Shown here: one piece after another, positions 35,537-43,452 of the stretch | Layout of the letters: each line of letters opens with the position of its first letter | Numbering within the stretch: position 1 is the stretch's first letter | Origin: Clostridiales bacterium | Lineage (GTDB): Bacteria; Bacillota; Clostridia; Oscillospirales; Oscillospiraceae | Length of the DNA stretch: 64,000 bases | Assembly: GCA_004555205.1 (NCBI GenBank) | Contig: SFIY01000004.1 | Coordinates: 1 to 64,000 of the forward strand | Direction: 5' to 3' | Position numbers and translations under genes: made by a program | The notes under the pieces: generated by a model | Databases searched by the model: none | What the model was told of the DNA's origin: nothing | What the model saw: only the letters and a program-made list of their open reading frames with translations

Positions 35537-35908
35537 TCACTTTAGTGTGCTCTCAAAGTCTGCATTTGACGATGTAAACCACCTGTCAGCTTGATTATGG
35601 CAATACTGAATGTATCTGTGTGTGGTTTTATGCTCGGCGGGGTTATATGGTTCACTGGCACGGCATTTACTAGAAATACATCGTTTCTTCTTCAAGAACT
35701 CGCATAGCTGTTTTGCTTCATAAGACCCTTTACAATCATCTAATCTAATAAGACCTAAATGAATGTGTCTAGGTATCTTCTTACCCAATACTACCCGCTT
35801 TCTTCTGCCACCTGTATCTACATACTCATGTTTCACAAGGTCATTACTATGCATGTCCGTTGTACTCTCTGCAACGAACCATGCGAGGTTTGGATTCTCT
35901 GCTGTCAT
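35537..35908 (-). CDS. possible replication protein of the element
   Basis: A 123-residue frame, open upstream without ATG, GTG or TTG to 36058. The upstream part looks coding (KPFYYLEIYNTNRDISPADTD), so the true protein probably starts near 36028, about 163 residues. IPRHIHLGLI resembles the HUH metal motif of rolling-circle initiators, and RYIQYCHNQADRW near the C-terminus could hold the tyrosine. This is a motif guess only. The SD-like AGGGAG at 36038-36043 is followed by an ATG-TAA, so an indel may have broken the start, or a rare AUA start is used. Confidence 0.5.
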   Translation of the reverse strand: MTAENPNLAWFVAESTTDMHSNDLVKHEYVDTGGRRKRVVLGKKIPRHIHLGLIRLDDCKGSYEAKQLCEFLKKKRCISSKCRASEPYNPAEHKTTHRYIQYCHNQADRWFTSSNADFESTLK

Positions 35909-36062
35909 CCGTCTTAGCTTATTTCTTACTGCATCTGTATCAGCAGGGGATATATCCCTGTTTGTGTTATAAATCTCAAGGTAATAAAATGGCTTATCCT
36001 CTGTAATTATTGCTTTATTCTCTTCTATAGTTACATGCTCCCTTTCTTTAGTAAATCTTTAA

Positions 36063-36233
36063 TTAGCGTTCATACTGCTCTTTTATCCACTTATCTAAGC
36101 CGTCTGCATCCACATAGAACTTTCGACCAATTCTTACTAGTGGGAAGCTAGGTTGTTTACACAGCTTGTAATATGTACATTTGCCAATATGTAGAATTTG
36201 CTGAACTTCTTCTCTTGTTAGCAATTTATTCAT
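36063..36233 (-). CDS. excisionase-like helix-turn-helix protein
   Basis: A 56-residue protein: MNKLLTREEVQQILHIGK, then YYKLCKQ, FPLVRIGRKFYVD and LDKWIKEQ. This is the MerR-like excisionase fold found beside integrases in Firmicute elements. AAAGGAG lies 11 bases upstream of ATG 36233, behind a consensus promoter. It should bend att DNA for excision and may repress the integrase. Confidence 0.85.
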   Translation of the reverse strand: MNKLLTREEVQQILHIGKCTYYKLCKQPSFPLVRIGRKFYVDADGLDKWIKEQYER

Positions 36234-36269
36234 TATATTCAATGCTCCTTTCGTTCTTTACTGTAATAA

Positions 36270-36298
36270 ATTATAACACTGTTATGTCAATTTGTCAA
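36270..36298 (-). promoter_or_regulatory. promoter of excisionase-like gene
   Basis: On the minus strand TTGACA (36298-36293), 17-bp spacer, TATAAT (36275-36270): full consensus. Confidence 0.88.
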
Positions 36299-36306
36299 GC
36301 TCAAAT

Positions 36307-36412
36307 TAGTGCAACCTGACGAATAATTGAAAAATATTTTATATATTTTGCACTAGATTAAATAATCTATTAAACGAATACTGTATACAATACACTTTGT
36401 ATAAATATTCGT
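36307..36412. repeat. iterated inverted repeats in the element
   Basis: TAGTGCAA (36307-36314) pairs with TTGCACTA (36348-36355). ACGAATA-CTG-TATACAA (36374-36390) pairs with TTGTATA-AA-TATTCGT (36397-36412). ACGAATA also occurs at 36319-36325. Candidates are a replication origin, arm-type integrase sites or operators. Confidence 0.55.
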
Positions 36413-36427
36413 AATAATGCAAAAGAG

Positions 36428-36450
36428 AAAGGGCAGAAAAACTGCCCTTT
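36428..36450 (-). terminator. terminator of the integrase gene
   Basis: Stem AAAGGGCAG / CTGCCCTTT with an AAAAA loop; T-rich on the minus strand. Confidence 0.8.
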
Positions 36451-36470
36451 AACTGTTAATGATATTTACT

Positions 36471-37361
36471 TTACAGGTTTTGTAATACCGAGTGTCCCCG
36501 TGCAATTTCTAGTATAGAATCATTAGAAAGACTTCTCAGGTATGTTTGCGTAATAGCGATGTTCTCATGTCCCAACAAACGGGAGATTGTGTACACATCT
36601 AGACCTTGTTTTAATAGCTGTTGTGCATTGGTATGACGGCAGGTATGCGGGGATATTCTAATACCCTCTATCCCCTGTCCTCTTTTCCTGAGTACATTCT
36701 CCACTGCTGAATTATTTAGCATTCTGCCGTGAAATGAAAGGAAATAGTTATTATCATGTTGCCTTAAATCGAAATAGGCTTTTTTACAGCGTTCATACCT
36801 GAGCATTGCCTTTTTCAATGGCGGGGTAATAGGGACTACTCTTTGCTTGTGATTCTTGCCGTTGATAATGATAAAATCACTGTGTATGTCTGATTCCTTT
36901 ATAGAACATAGCTCTAAACACCTTATACCCGTTTCAAAGAACATTGTTAGAATACAGGTGTCACGAATGTCCATAAAATCATTACCACAGCAGTTTTTGA
37001 ATAACTTCTTAATATCTGCGGGGGAAAAGGTCTGAATGACTGGCTTCTCTTCTTTCAGCCACTTGAAAGACTTCTTTGTGTTGAATCCCTCTCCATACTC
37101 TTCATAGATATATGTGATATAGGACTTAATGGTTTTAAGCAGACCATTTATGTATGTTGCCTTTCTGCCGTTGTGCATCATGTGCTTTGTAAACTGCTTT
37201 ACAGTGCCTAGTGTTAAGTCTGTAGTGTCTTCTACACCGATAGAAAGACAGAAGTTGCAGAACAAACTCAGATTGTTTTTATAGCTTCTCAGCGTTCTAG
37301 GGGTATACTTTCTGATTTCACATTCTGTTAGATATTCTGTAATTGAGCTAGGGATTTTCAT
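36471..37361 (-). CDS. int: tyrosine integrase of the element
   Basis: A 296-residue phage-type integrase with N-terminal core-binding domain (ITEYLTECEIRKYTPRTLRSYKNNL) and catalytic residues TGIRCLEL, HTCRHT, LLGHENIAIT and Tyr in TQTYLRS. Codons are AT-rich, unlike the two Xer paralogues elsewhere in the window. AAAGGAG precedes ATG 37361. It should catalyse recombination between the 43-bp att repeats. Confidence 0.93.
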   Translation of the reverse strand: MKIPSSITEYLTECEIRKYTPRTLRSYKNNLSLFCNFCLSIGVEDTTDLTLGTVKQFTKHMMHNGRKATYINGLLKTIKSYITYIYEEYGEGFNTKKSFKWLKEEKPVIQTFSPADIKKLFKNCCGNDFMDIRDTCILTMFFETGIRCLELCSIKESDIHSDFIIINGKNHKQRVVPITPPLKKAMLRYERCKKAYFDLRQHDNNYFLSFHGRMLNNSAVENVLRKRGQGIEGIRISPHTCRHTNAQQLLKQGLDVYTISRLLGHENIAITQTYLRSLSNDSILEIARGHSVLQNL

Positions 37362-37471
37362 GTTATTCTCCTTTCAATGTATAGCCCAACTACATATATC
37401 ATGTTTGTTTTCGCAAGTAAATTGTATGTCACAACACCAAAAATTACCAACTCAAAAAAGTTGCAAAAACA

Positions 37472-37507
37472 AATAAAAAAGGTGGTAAACCTTATGATTT
37501 ACCACCT
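37472..37507 (-). terminator. element-borne terminator for yebC
   Basis: AGGTGGTAAA (37480-37489) and TTTACCACCT (37498-37507) form a hairpin followed on the minus strand by TTTTTTATT. It stands just after the restored yebC stop and replaces the stranded host terminator. Confidence 0.82.
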
Positions 37508-37518
37508 AAATTATTGCT

Positions 37519-37561
37519 TTTAGTCCTGCTGCCAGTTGTGCCACACGTTCTGCACGTCTTC
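37519..37561. repeat. right attachment repeat (43 bp)
   Basis: Second copy of the 43-bp repeat; it encodes the last residues and stop of YebC. Confidence 0.93.
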
Positions 37562-38254
37562 GTTGTCCTCCAACATGTTCAGCAGCTTGTTCATGTTCTT
37601 CACATCGTCTTCACCGGTCATGGTGATGTAGTTCTGGGGAACCATTTCGATCTGGGCGGAAACAAAGGTATAGCCCTTACCTTCCAGAGCGGACACCACC
37701 TCGTTGAATGCTTCGGGTGCGGTGGTGACCTCAAACACGGGGCCGTCGGCTTCCATATCGTCAGCACCGGCATCCAGCGCGTCCATCATGACGGTTTCCT
37801 CGTCCAGCTCTTCGTCCTCATTGTCAATGACGATGACGCCCTTACGGTCAAAGGACCAGCTTACGCAGCCCTGCGCGCCCATACCCTTCCCGTACTTATC
37901 AAAATAGTGACGGATTTCCGGGGCGGTACGCTGACGGTTATCCGTCAGTGCCTCAACGATCACAGCCACGCCGCTGGGACCGTAGCCTTCATAAGTGACG
38001 GCCTCGTAGTTATCGGTATTGCCGGCGCCCAGTGCCTTTTCAATCGTGCGCTTAATGTTGTCGTTGGGCATGTTGTTGGCCTTGGCCTTTGCCACAACGG
38101 TAGCCAGGCTGGAGTTATATGCGGGATCACCGCTGCCGCCCTGCTTCACGGCGACAATGATTTCCTTTGCAATCTTCGTAAAGGCAGCGCTGCGCTTGGC
38201 ATCGGCTGCGCCCTTCGTCTTTTGAATGTTGTGCCACTTGGAATGTCCGGACAT
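37520..38254 (-). CDS. yebC: YebC/PmpR-family regulatory protein
   Basis: A 244-residue TACO1/YebC family protein, beginning MSGHSKWHNIQKTKGAADA. Members bind DNA as regulators or help ribosomes through proline stretches. ATG 38254 is chosen for GAAGGGAAG upstream and family start. The last 43 bp of the gene, ending NVWHNWQQD, are the attachment site of the integrated element, and the frame stays intact. Confidence 0.96.
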   Translation of the reverse strand: MSGHSKWHNIQKTKGAADAKRSAAFTKIAKEIIVAVKQGGSGDPAYNSSLATVVAKAKANNMPNDNIKRTIEKALGAGNTDNYEAVTYEGYGPSGVAVIVEALTDNRQRTAPEIRHYFDKYGKGMGAQGCVSWSFDRKGVIVIDNEDEELDEETVMMDALDAGADDMEADGPVFEVTTAPEAFNEVVSALEGKGYTFVSAQIEMVPQNYITMTGEDDVKNMNKLLNMLEDNEDVQNVWHNWQQD

Positions 38255-38305
38255 AGTTGTATTTCTTCCCTTCTGTTTGGTATATGTAAGTAAAAAATTC
38301 AATTC

Positions 38306-38334
38306 ATTATAGCATACAGAATTGTTAAAAACAA
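38306..38334 (-). promoter_or_regulatory. promoter of yebC
   Basis: Minus strand TTGTTT (38334-38329), 17-bp spacer, TATAAT (38311-38306). Confidence 0.75.
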
Positions 38335-38341
38335 CCTGTTT

Positions 38342-39133
38342 TTACAGGAATTGTATGCTGTCGCGGTGCGCTTTTGATAAAACCACATCAACGGCGGGAA
38401 ATTCTTTTCGTAAATAGGAAGCCAACACATCGCAAACGGGATTTTCCGTTTCAAAGTGACCGGCATCTATCAGGTTCAATCCACAGTCCACGGCGTTTTG
38501 AAACTGGTTATACTTCACATCCGCAGTTACCAGCGTATCACAGCCGGCACGCAGCGCAGTCTCCGCTTCCTCACCGCAGGAACCGCCGCCCACGGCTACC
38601 TTGTGTACGGCTTTTCCGCCGTCAACATAGCGCAGTCCCGGGCAATGCAGCCTGTCTTTTACAAAGGCGGCAAAGTCGGACAGGCTTTGTACTGTCGTTT
38701 CGCCGGCACGCAGCAGCCCCCACTCTCTCCCCTGCTCATCTGTGCCGCGAGGGGCAAGGACGGTAACATGCTGCAGCGCCAGAACCTGCGCTAAGCGGTC
38801 GTTGACGCCGCCGGGCGCATTGTCCAGATTGGTGTGGGCGTTGGCGGCGGCTATATCGTGCCGGGCCAAAAACAAAAGGCACTTCCCTACCCCATCGCCG
38901 TCGGTGACAGACAGCGGCGCATGGAAGATCAACGGATGATGTGTGACGATCATGTCTGCCCCCACTTCGGCAGCCTCCCGGCAGACAGACAAAAACGGAT
39001 CCAGTGCCACTAAAACCTTGCGGACTTCCTTCTCCCTGCGGCCGCATAGCAATCCCACATTGTCCCACTCTTCGGCATAATGGCGCGGTGCCAGCGCAAA
39101 CAGCGCCCGTTCAACATCTTTTGCTGTGGTCAT
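38342..39133 (-). CDS. Nif3-like dinuclear metal protein (YqfO)
   Basis: A 263-residue Nif3/DUF34 protein. Metal-binding HHP (VTHHPLIFH) near 62-70, NAHTNLDNA near 100, and GHFETEN near 228 are present. Often annotated GTP cyclohydrolase I type 2, a function not proven for most members. It lacks the PII-like insert of Bacillus YqfO. It overlaps trmK by ATGA, the standard Firmicute arrangement. Confidence 0.93.
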   Translation of the reverse strand: MTTAKDVERALFALAPRHYAEEWDNVGLLCGRREKEVRKVLVALDPFLSVCREAAEVGADMIVTHHPLIFHAPLSVTDGDGVGKCLLFLARHDIAAANAHTNLDNAPGGVNDRLAQVLALQHVTVLAPRGTDEQGREWGLLRAGETTVQSLSDFAAFVKDRLHCPGLRYVDGGKAVHKVAVGGGSCGEEAETALRAGCDTLVTADVKYNQFQNAVDCGLNLIDAGHFETENPVCDVLASYLRKEFPAVDVVLSKAHRDSIQFL

Positions 39134-39831
39134 TGCAGTCGCCTTCTTTCCTGTTCTAATTCCTGTTGTATCTTGATAAGCTCCTGTGCTTTTTCATGGC
39201 TGTCAACGCTATTTGAGCGATTCATGCCGTCGATAGCACGCTGCAGGCGCGTAATATGCTGCGACAGATATTCACCGTAAAGCGGGTCATCTGACAGTGC
39301 AACACCGGCAATGCGCTGCAGCGCCGTCAATTTCGCCTGCTTGCCTGCGGTTACCTGCATAATGGGATAGAGAAACTCCTTATCCCAAACAAGTCGCTCC
39401 CGCACAAAGCGGTAGCCGTGATCTGCCAGCCAACCACGCAAAAGCTCCGTTTTTGTCATCGGCTGCAAAAGCAGCGTATGACGCCCGCTTTTCGTCCACA
39501 GGGCGCTCTCTAAAATGTGAAGGATCGTTTCGCCGCCCATGCCGGCAATAACGATCGTATCGACTTCCTCCGGACAGATGGCCTCCAAACCGCCGCAAAG
39601 ACGAAAATCAATACCCGCTGTACCGTATTCCTGTGCCGACTGCCTGGCATGTGCCAAAGGCTCCGGGCGTATATCAGAGGCAATGGCGCAGGGGATCTTC
39701 CCCTGCTGCAGCAGCCAGACCGGGAGATAACCATGGTCTGTACCGATGTCGGCCAAACGGCTTCCCAAAGGCACCATATCCGCCAGAAGCTGTAATCTCG
39801 GCTGTAGTTGCAGTTGTTTTTGTTCCATCAT
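39130..39831 (-). CDS. trmK: tRNA (adenine-22-N1)-methyltransferase TrmK
   Basis: A 233-residue class I SAM methyltransferase modifying A22 of tRNA. SAM motif ADIGTDHGYLPVWLL near 27, catalytic-type IAGMGGETI near 95, and LQPMTKTELLRGWL near 120; a C-terminal coiled coil (about 190-233) matches family structure. Two adjacent ATGs (39831, 39828) are possible; the second is better spaced from AGGTGAG. Followed by the Nif3 gene. Confidence 0.92.
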   Translation of the reverse strand: MMEQKQLQLQPRLQLLADMVPLGSRLADIGTDHGYLPVWLLQQGKIPCAIASDIRPEPLAHARQSAQEYGTAGIDFRLCGGLEAICPEEVDTIVIAGMGGETILHILESALWTKSGRHTLLLQPMTKTELLRGWLADHGYRFVRERLVWDKEFLYPIMQVTAGKQAKLTALQRIAGVALSDDPLYGEYLSQHITRLQRAIDGMNRSNSVDSHEKAQELIKIQQELEQERRRLQ

Positions 39832-39898
39832 CTCACCTGTCTTGGCATAATCAGAACGCATACAGCTTTCGCCGTATGCGTTCTGCTGGCATATCTGC

Positions 39899-40108
39899 TT
39901 ATTCAGCGCTCTTGTTAGCCTCTTCGTTGACAAGCTCCAACAGTTTGTCAACATCCACACCGTGAACGGCGCAGGCCTCCTCCACGGTTTCACCGCGGGA
40001 AGAGGGGCAGCCCAGGCAGTGCATGCCGATGGACAGGAAAATCGGAGCGGTCTGCGGCGCAATATCCAGAATGTCGCCGATAATGGTATCCTTGGTAATT
40101 TCAATCAT
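39899..40108 (-). CDS. DUF1858 domain protein
   Basis: A 69-residue protein starting MIEITKDTIIGDILDI with GMHCLGCPSSRGETVEEAC, the conserved C-X2-C of DUF1858, a fold found alone and joined to redox or hybrid-cluster proteins; function unknown. ATG at 40108 has GGAGG upstream. First gene of the DUF1858-trmK-nif3 unit. Confidence 0.88.
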   Translation of the reverse strand: MIEITKDTIIGDILDIAPQTAPIFLSIGMHCLGCPSSRGETVEEACAVHGVDVDKLLELVNEEANKSAE

Positions 40109-40139
40109 GTGAATGACCTCCGTTTCTGATTTCCACCAT

Positions 40140-40168
40140 AGTATACCCCAAATTGACATCTGTTTCAA
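40140..40168 (-). promoter_or_regulatory. promoter of DUF1858-trmK-nif3
   Basis: Minus strand TTGAAA (40168-40163), 17-bp spacer, TATACT (40145-40140). Confidence 0.8.
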
Positions 40169-40217
40169 CAGAAAGTTTCATAAAAGGCGGAAAAAGCGAA
40201 ATGCATGGAAAGAACAC

Positions 40218-40246
40218 TTGCTATATTCCGCAAAATCCTGTATACT
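40218..40246 (+). promoter_or_regulatory. promoter of small membrane protein gene
   Basis: TTGCTA (40218-40223), 17-bp spacer, TATACT (40241-40246). Confidence 0.75.
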
Positions 40247-40279
40247 ACACTTAAAATCAATGTTAGGAGGCATTCCTCT

Positions 40280-40555
40280 ATGGATTTCTATCAGTTCATT
40301 TTTTATGGCCTTATTGCTGTGGGCGCCATTTTGATCATTGCACTGACTATCTATCGTATTGACTGGGCCCGCCATCCTGAGAAGTATCAGAAGTATGTGG
40401 AGGATGTGGAAAAAGAGGAATACTGGAAGAAGAAAAAGAAGGACCAGCAGGCTGCGCTGAAAAAGGCGAAGGAGAAGGAAAAAGCGCGTAAAAAACAGCA
40501 GCGTCTGGACCGAGCCAACCAGCTTCTCGATAAAAATAAAAAGAAAAAGAAATAA
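40280..40555 (+). CDS. small membrane protein with Lys-rich tail
   Basis: A 91-residue protein. One membrane helix (about 4-25: YQFIFYGLIAVGAILIIAL) is followed by a long, highly charged helix of Lys, Glu and Gln that ends KNKKKKK. No family recognised. TAGGAGG precedes ATG 40280, and it has its own promoter and terminator. The basic tail could bind nucleic acid or ribosomes near the membrane, which is a guess. Confidence 0.75.
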   Translation: MDFYQFIFYGLIAVGAILIIALTIYRIDWARHPEKYQKYVEDVEKEEYWKKKKKDQQAALKKAKEKEKARKKQQRLDRANQLLDKNKKKKK

Positions 40556-40560
40556 GTGAT

Positions 40561-40590
40561 GCCCCTGCACCGCTCGGTGCAGGGGCTATC
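40561..40590. terminator. terminator between small gene and ispA
   Basis: Stem GCCCCTGCACC / GGTGCAGGGGC with GCTC loop; serves the plus-strand gene and possibly ispA. Confidence 0.85.
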
Positions 40591-40592
40591 TT

Positions 40593-41462
40593 TTACTTCT
40601 CGCGGCTCACCATCTGATCGGCCAGTTCCCACAGAAATGCGTGATCCGGCCATTTGCCGACAGCTTCTTTCGCTTTGACGGTACATTCCTCGACCTTGCG
40701 GGCACAGCCCTCCAGGCCCAGTATATCGACGAAGGTGATCTTGCCTTCTTCCCTGTCCGAGCCTATCGGTTTACCGAACACGGATTCGTCACCCATCACA
40801 TCCAGCATATCATCGCGGATCTGAAAAGCCAAGCCCAATTGGTCGGCAAATTCGATGGCCTGCCGGCGCATGGCGGCATTCATACGGGAGGCCACACAGC
40901 CCAGCTCCGCTGCGCCGGAGATCATCACGCCGGTCTTCAATCGGTTCAGCAAGGTAAGTCCCTCTGCGCTGTCCACATGGCAGAGGGTGTCCAACACCTG
41001 ACCTGCTACCATGCCGGTGGCGCCGCAGGCATTAATCAGCACGCGCATGGCTTCCACACGGCTTTCAGCGCTCATGCAAGGCGCTTCGGCGATCAAGCGA
41101 AACGCTTCCGGCTGCAGCGCGTCGCCTGCCAAAATGGCCAGCGTTTCACCGTAAACCTTATGGTTGGTGGGCTTGCCGCGGCGCAGATCATCATTGTCCA
41201 TACAGGGCAGATCATCGTGGATCAACGAATAATTGTGCACCAATTCCAATGCACAGGCATACGGCAGCGCCAGATGCCAGTCGATACCGCCCAAACGGGC
41301 AAACTCCAGCGTCAGAACCGGACGAATACGCTTTCCGCCGGCCAGAACGCTGTAGCGCATGGACTCCTGCAATTTGCCGTAAGGCTGGTCGGTGATAAAC
41401 AGTTTATTCAAATAACTCTCAATTGCCTCCTGATAGGCGGCATACTGTCTGCTGTAATCCAT
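40593..41462 (-). CDS. ispA: farnesyl diphosphate synthase (geranyltranstransferase)
   Basis: A 289-residue polyprenyl synthase. First aspartate-rich motif DDLPCMDNDD near 83-92, second DDMLD near 220; chain-length region before the first motif (SLIH) fits C15 products. Downstream gene of nusB-xseA-xseB-ispA. In many Firmicutes dxs follows ispA; here it is elsewhere with OLE RNA. Confidence 0.95.
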   Translation of the reverse strand: MDYSRQYAAYQEAIESYLNKLFITDQPYGKLQESMRYSVLAGGKRIRPVLTLEFARLGGIDWHLALPYACALELVHNYSLIHDDLPCMDNDDLRRGKPTNHKVYGETLAILAGDALQPEAFRLIAEAPCMSAESRVEAMRVLINACGATGMVAGQVLDTLCHVDSAEGLTLLNRLKTGVMISGAAELGCVASRMNAAMRRQAIEFADQLGLAFQIRDDMLDVMGDESVFGKPIGSDREEGKITFVDILGLEGCARKVEECTVKAKEAVGKWPDHAFLWELADQMVSREK

Positions 41463-41466
41463 GGTA

Positions 41467-41697
41467 TTATTCCTCGCTTAAAAAATCAGATTCGATGGGC
41501 GCACCGTCCGGCCCTTTCATCAGCTTTACCACCTGCTGTTCCGCCTGATCCAGCTCCTTGCGGCAGGCGGATACCAACTGTGTGCCCTCTTCAAACAAGC
41601 GCAGCGATTCACTCAACTGTGCGTCGCCTTTTTCCAGCTTGTTGACGATTTCTTCCAAACGGAGCATGTTTTCTTCAAATGTTTTTTTCGTAGCCAT
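41467..41697 (-). CDS. xseB: exonuclease VII small subunit
   Basis: A 76-residue coiled-coil subunit: FEENMLRLEEIVNKLEKGDAQLSESLRLFEEGTQL is the family signature. Start ATG 41697, with GGGGAG upstream, 5 bp after the xseA stop. Confidence 0.94.
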   Translation of the reverse strand: MATKKTFEENMLRLEEIVNKLEKGDAQLSESLRLFEEGTQLVSACRKELDQAEQQVVKLMKGPDGAPIESDFLSEE

Positions 41698-41702
41698 ACA
41701 AG

Positions 41703-42908
41703 TCACTCCCCTTTTCCTTCTACGCTGCATTGCAGGCTGCCCTGCGCCAATTTCACGCGGATACGCTCGCCCACCTGCACCTGCTCGCTGGATTTGAGCA
41801 CGCTTCCCTTTTCGTCCTGTGCCATCGCGTAGCCGCGGCCCAGTACTTTCAATGGACTCAGGGCATCCAGCTTTGCGGTGAGCTGAGCAAAGCGGCGCAT
41901 ATCACCGTCCAACTGCCTTGCTGCCGCGTTCCCCAACTTCTGCTGCACAAAATCCAACTGCAAGCGCTTGTCCTGCACAAATGCCATGGGATCGGTCAGC
42001 ACGCGCTTGTCCATACATGCACGAAGGCGCTGCTTTTCGCGGTCTAAGAGATTGCTCTCACCCTGCAGCAGCCGCATTTGTGAAGACTGCAGATAGCGCA
42101 GCAGCTCTCCCATATCCGGCACGGCAATTTCGGCGGCGTTGGACGGTGTGGAGGCGCGTCTGTCCGCCACAAAGTCAGCAATGGTCACATCCGGTTCGTG
42201 GCCAACGGCCGAAATGACAGGAATCTCGGAGGCATAGATGGCACGAGCCACCCGCTCATCATTGAAAGCCCACAGATCCTCAATGGAACCGCCGCCGCGG
42301 CCTGTAATCAGCACATCGGCCAATTGCCAGCGGTTGGCATAGCGGATGGCGCCCGCAATCTCCGGCGGCGCTTCCACGCCCTGTACGCGCACCGGAAGCA
42401 GCAATATTTTGGCAATGGGATAGCGGTGACGCAAAATGCGGATCATATCGTGCACGGCTGCGCCGGCAGAGGAGGTAACGACAGCAATGCGTTGCGGGTA
42501 CTTAGGAAGCGGTTTCTTATGCGCTTCATCAAACAGCCCCTCTTGAAACAGCTTTTCTTTTAACTGCTCAAAAGCCACATAAAGATCACCGATGCCGTCG
42601 GCATTCATCTGTGTACAGTAGAGCTGATAGGCACCGTCACGGGGAAACACGCTGATGCGGCCGAATACGACCACTTTCATGCCGCTTTCGGGGCGGAAGC
42701 GGAGTTTCCCGGCTGCACCGCGGAACATGACACAGCGCAAGGCACATTCGTCGTCCTTCAAGGTAAAATAATGATGCCCCGACGGATAGATTTTATAATT
42801 GGACAGTTCGCCGCGAATCAATAAACCGTTTAACATCGGTGTGCCATCAATCAGATTTTTTATATAGCCGTTGACTTCCGTTACGCTGAAAACGCGCTGT
42901 TCTTCCAT
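41703..42908 (-). CDS. xseA: exonuclease VII large subunit
   Basis: A 401-residue nuclease subunit. N-terminal OB fold (FSVTEVNGYIKNLID, GELSNYKIYPSGHHYFTLKD), catalytic core RIAVVTSSAGAAVHD and GRGGGSIEDLWAFNDE, then a coiled-coil arm and GYAMAQD tail. ATG 42908 is behind GGAGGTG; the longer frame upstream is not family sequence. Confidence 0.96.
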   Translation of the reverse strand: MEEQRVFSVTEVNGYIKNLIDGTPMLNGLLIRGELSNYKIYPSGHHYFTLKDDECALRCVMFRGAAGKLRFRPESGMKVVVFGRISVFPRDGAYQLYCTQMNADGIGDLYVAFEQLKEKLFQEGLFDEAHKKPLPKYPQRIAVVTSSAGAAVHDMIRILRHRYPIAKILLLPVRVQGVEAPPEIAGAIRYANRWQLADVLITGRGGGSIEDLWAFNDERVARAIYASEIPVISAVGHEPDVTIADFVADRRASTPSNAAEIAVPDMGELLRYLQSSQMRLLQGESNLLDREKQRLRACMDKRVLTDPMAFVQDKRLQLDFVQQKLGNAAARQLDGDMRRFAQLTAKLDALSPLKVLGRGYAMAQDEKGSVLKSSEQVQVGERIRVKLAQGSLQCSVEGKGE

Positions 42909-42974
42909 GCCTTCACCTCCTTCATAAAATCGGAAAACAGGCAGAGCGATAAGGCTCTGCCTGTGCTTCATTCC

Positions 42975-43424
42975 TTACGCCTTGATTTCCTCACGCAAGA
43001 AGCTGCCCAAAATGCCGTTCATAAATTTCACGGTTTCCGGCGACTCATACTTTTTGGCAATTTCAATGGCTTCGTTGATAGATACACCGTGCGGGATGTC
43101 GGGCATATACATCAACTCAAACATGGCCACACGCATAATGGCGGACGCCACCAGAGAGATGCGGTCGAAGCGCCAGCCTTTCGCATAGCGTTCAATATAG
43201 CTATCCAATTCAGCGGCGTGTTCCGCCACGCCGGAAACCAGGCGGCGGATATACTGCTTTTGCTTTTCGTTAGGAAGCGCAGTATAGATGTCACATTCCG
43301 GCGACAGATCTTCAAAAGTCTCGCCGGAGAGCTGCCGGTCCAGAAATGCCTCAACGGGCAAATCGGTAAAGCTCAATTCATACGCCAAATGGGTGGCAAT
43401 TTCCCGTGCTGTACTGCGTGTCAT
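42975..43424 (-). CDS. nusB: transcription antitermination factor NusB
   Basis: A 149-residue all-helical factor that pairs with NusE (S10) on boxA RNA of rRNA transcripts. RSTAREIATHLAYELSF at the start and INEAIEIAKKYESPETVKFMNGILGS near the end are family motifs. ATG 43424 fits AAAGGACAGAG upstream. Confidence 0.93.
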   Translation of the reverse strand: MTRSTAREIATHLAYELSFTDLPVEAFLDRQLSGETFEDLSPECDIYTALPNEKQKQYIRRLVSGVAEHAAELDSYIERYAKGWRFDRISLVASAIMRVAMFELMYMPDIPHGVSINEAIEIAKKYESPETVKFMNGILGSFLREEIKA

Positions 43425-43452
43425 ATCTCTCTGTCCTTTTCTCTGTAAATCC

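Larger units (their letters stand above)
35305..37561. mobile_element. 2.2-kb integrative element in the 3' end of yebC
   Basis: Bounded by 43-bp perfect direct repeats; repeat-to-repeat distance is 2214 bp. Inside, all on the minus strand, are a tyrosine integrase, a 56-residue excisionase-like HTH protein and a 123- to 163-residue protein with an HIH motif that may be a replication initiator. The DNA is visibly more AT-rich than both flanks. The right repeat keeps yebC intact. There is no cargo, relaxase or structural gene, so it would need help for transfer. It resembles a minimal satellite or integrative plasmid; I know no described element of this exact make-up. Confidence 0.9.

Noticed and set aside
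40641..41645. 334-residue plus-strand frame
   Set aside because: Antisense to ispA and xseB; no RBS.
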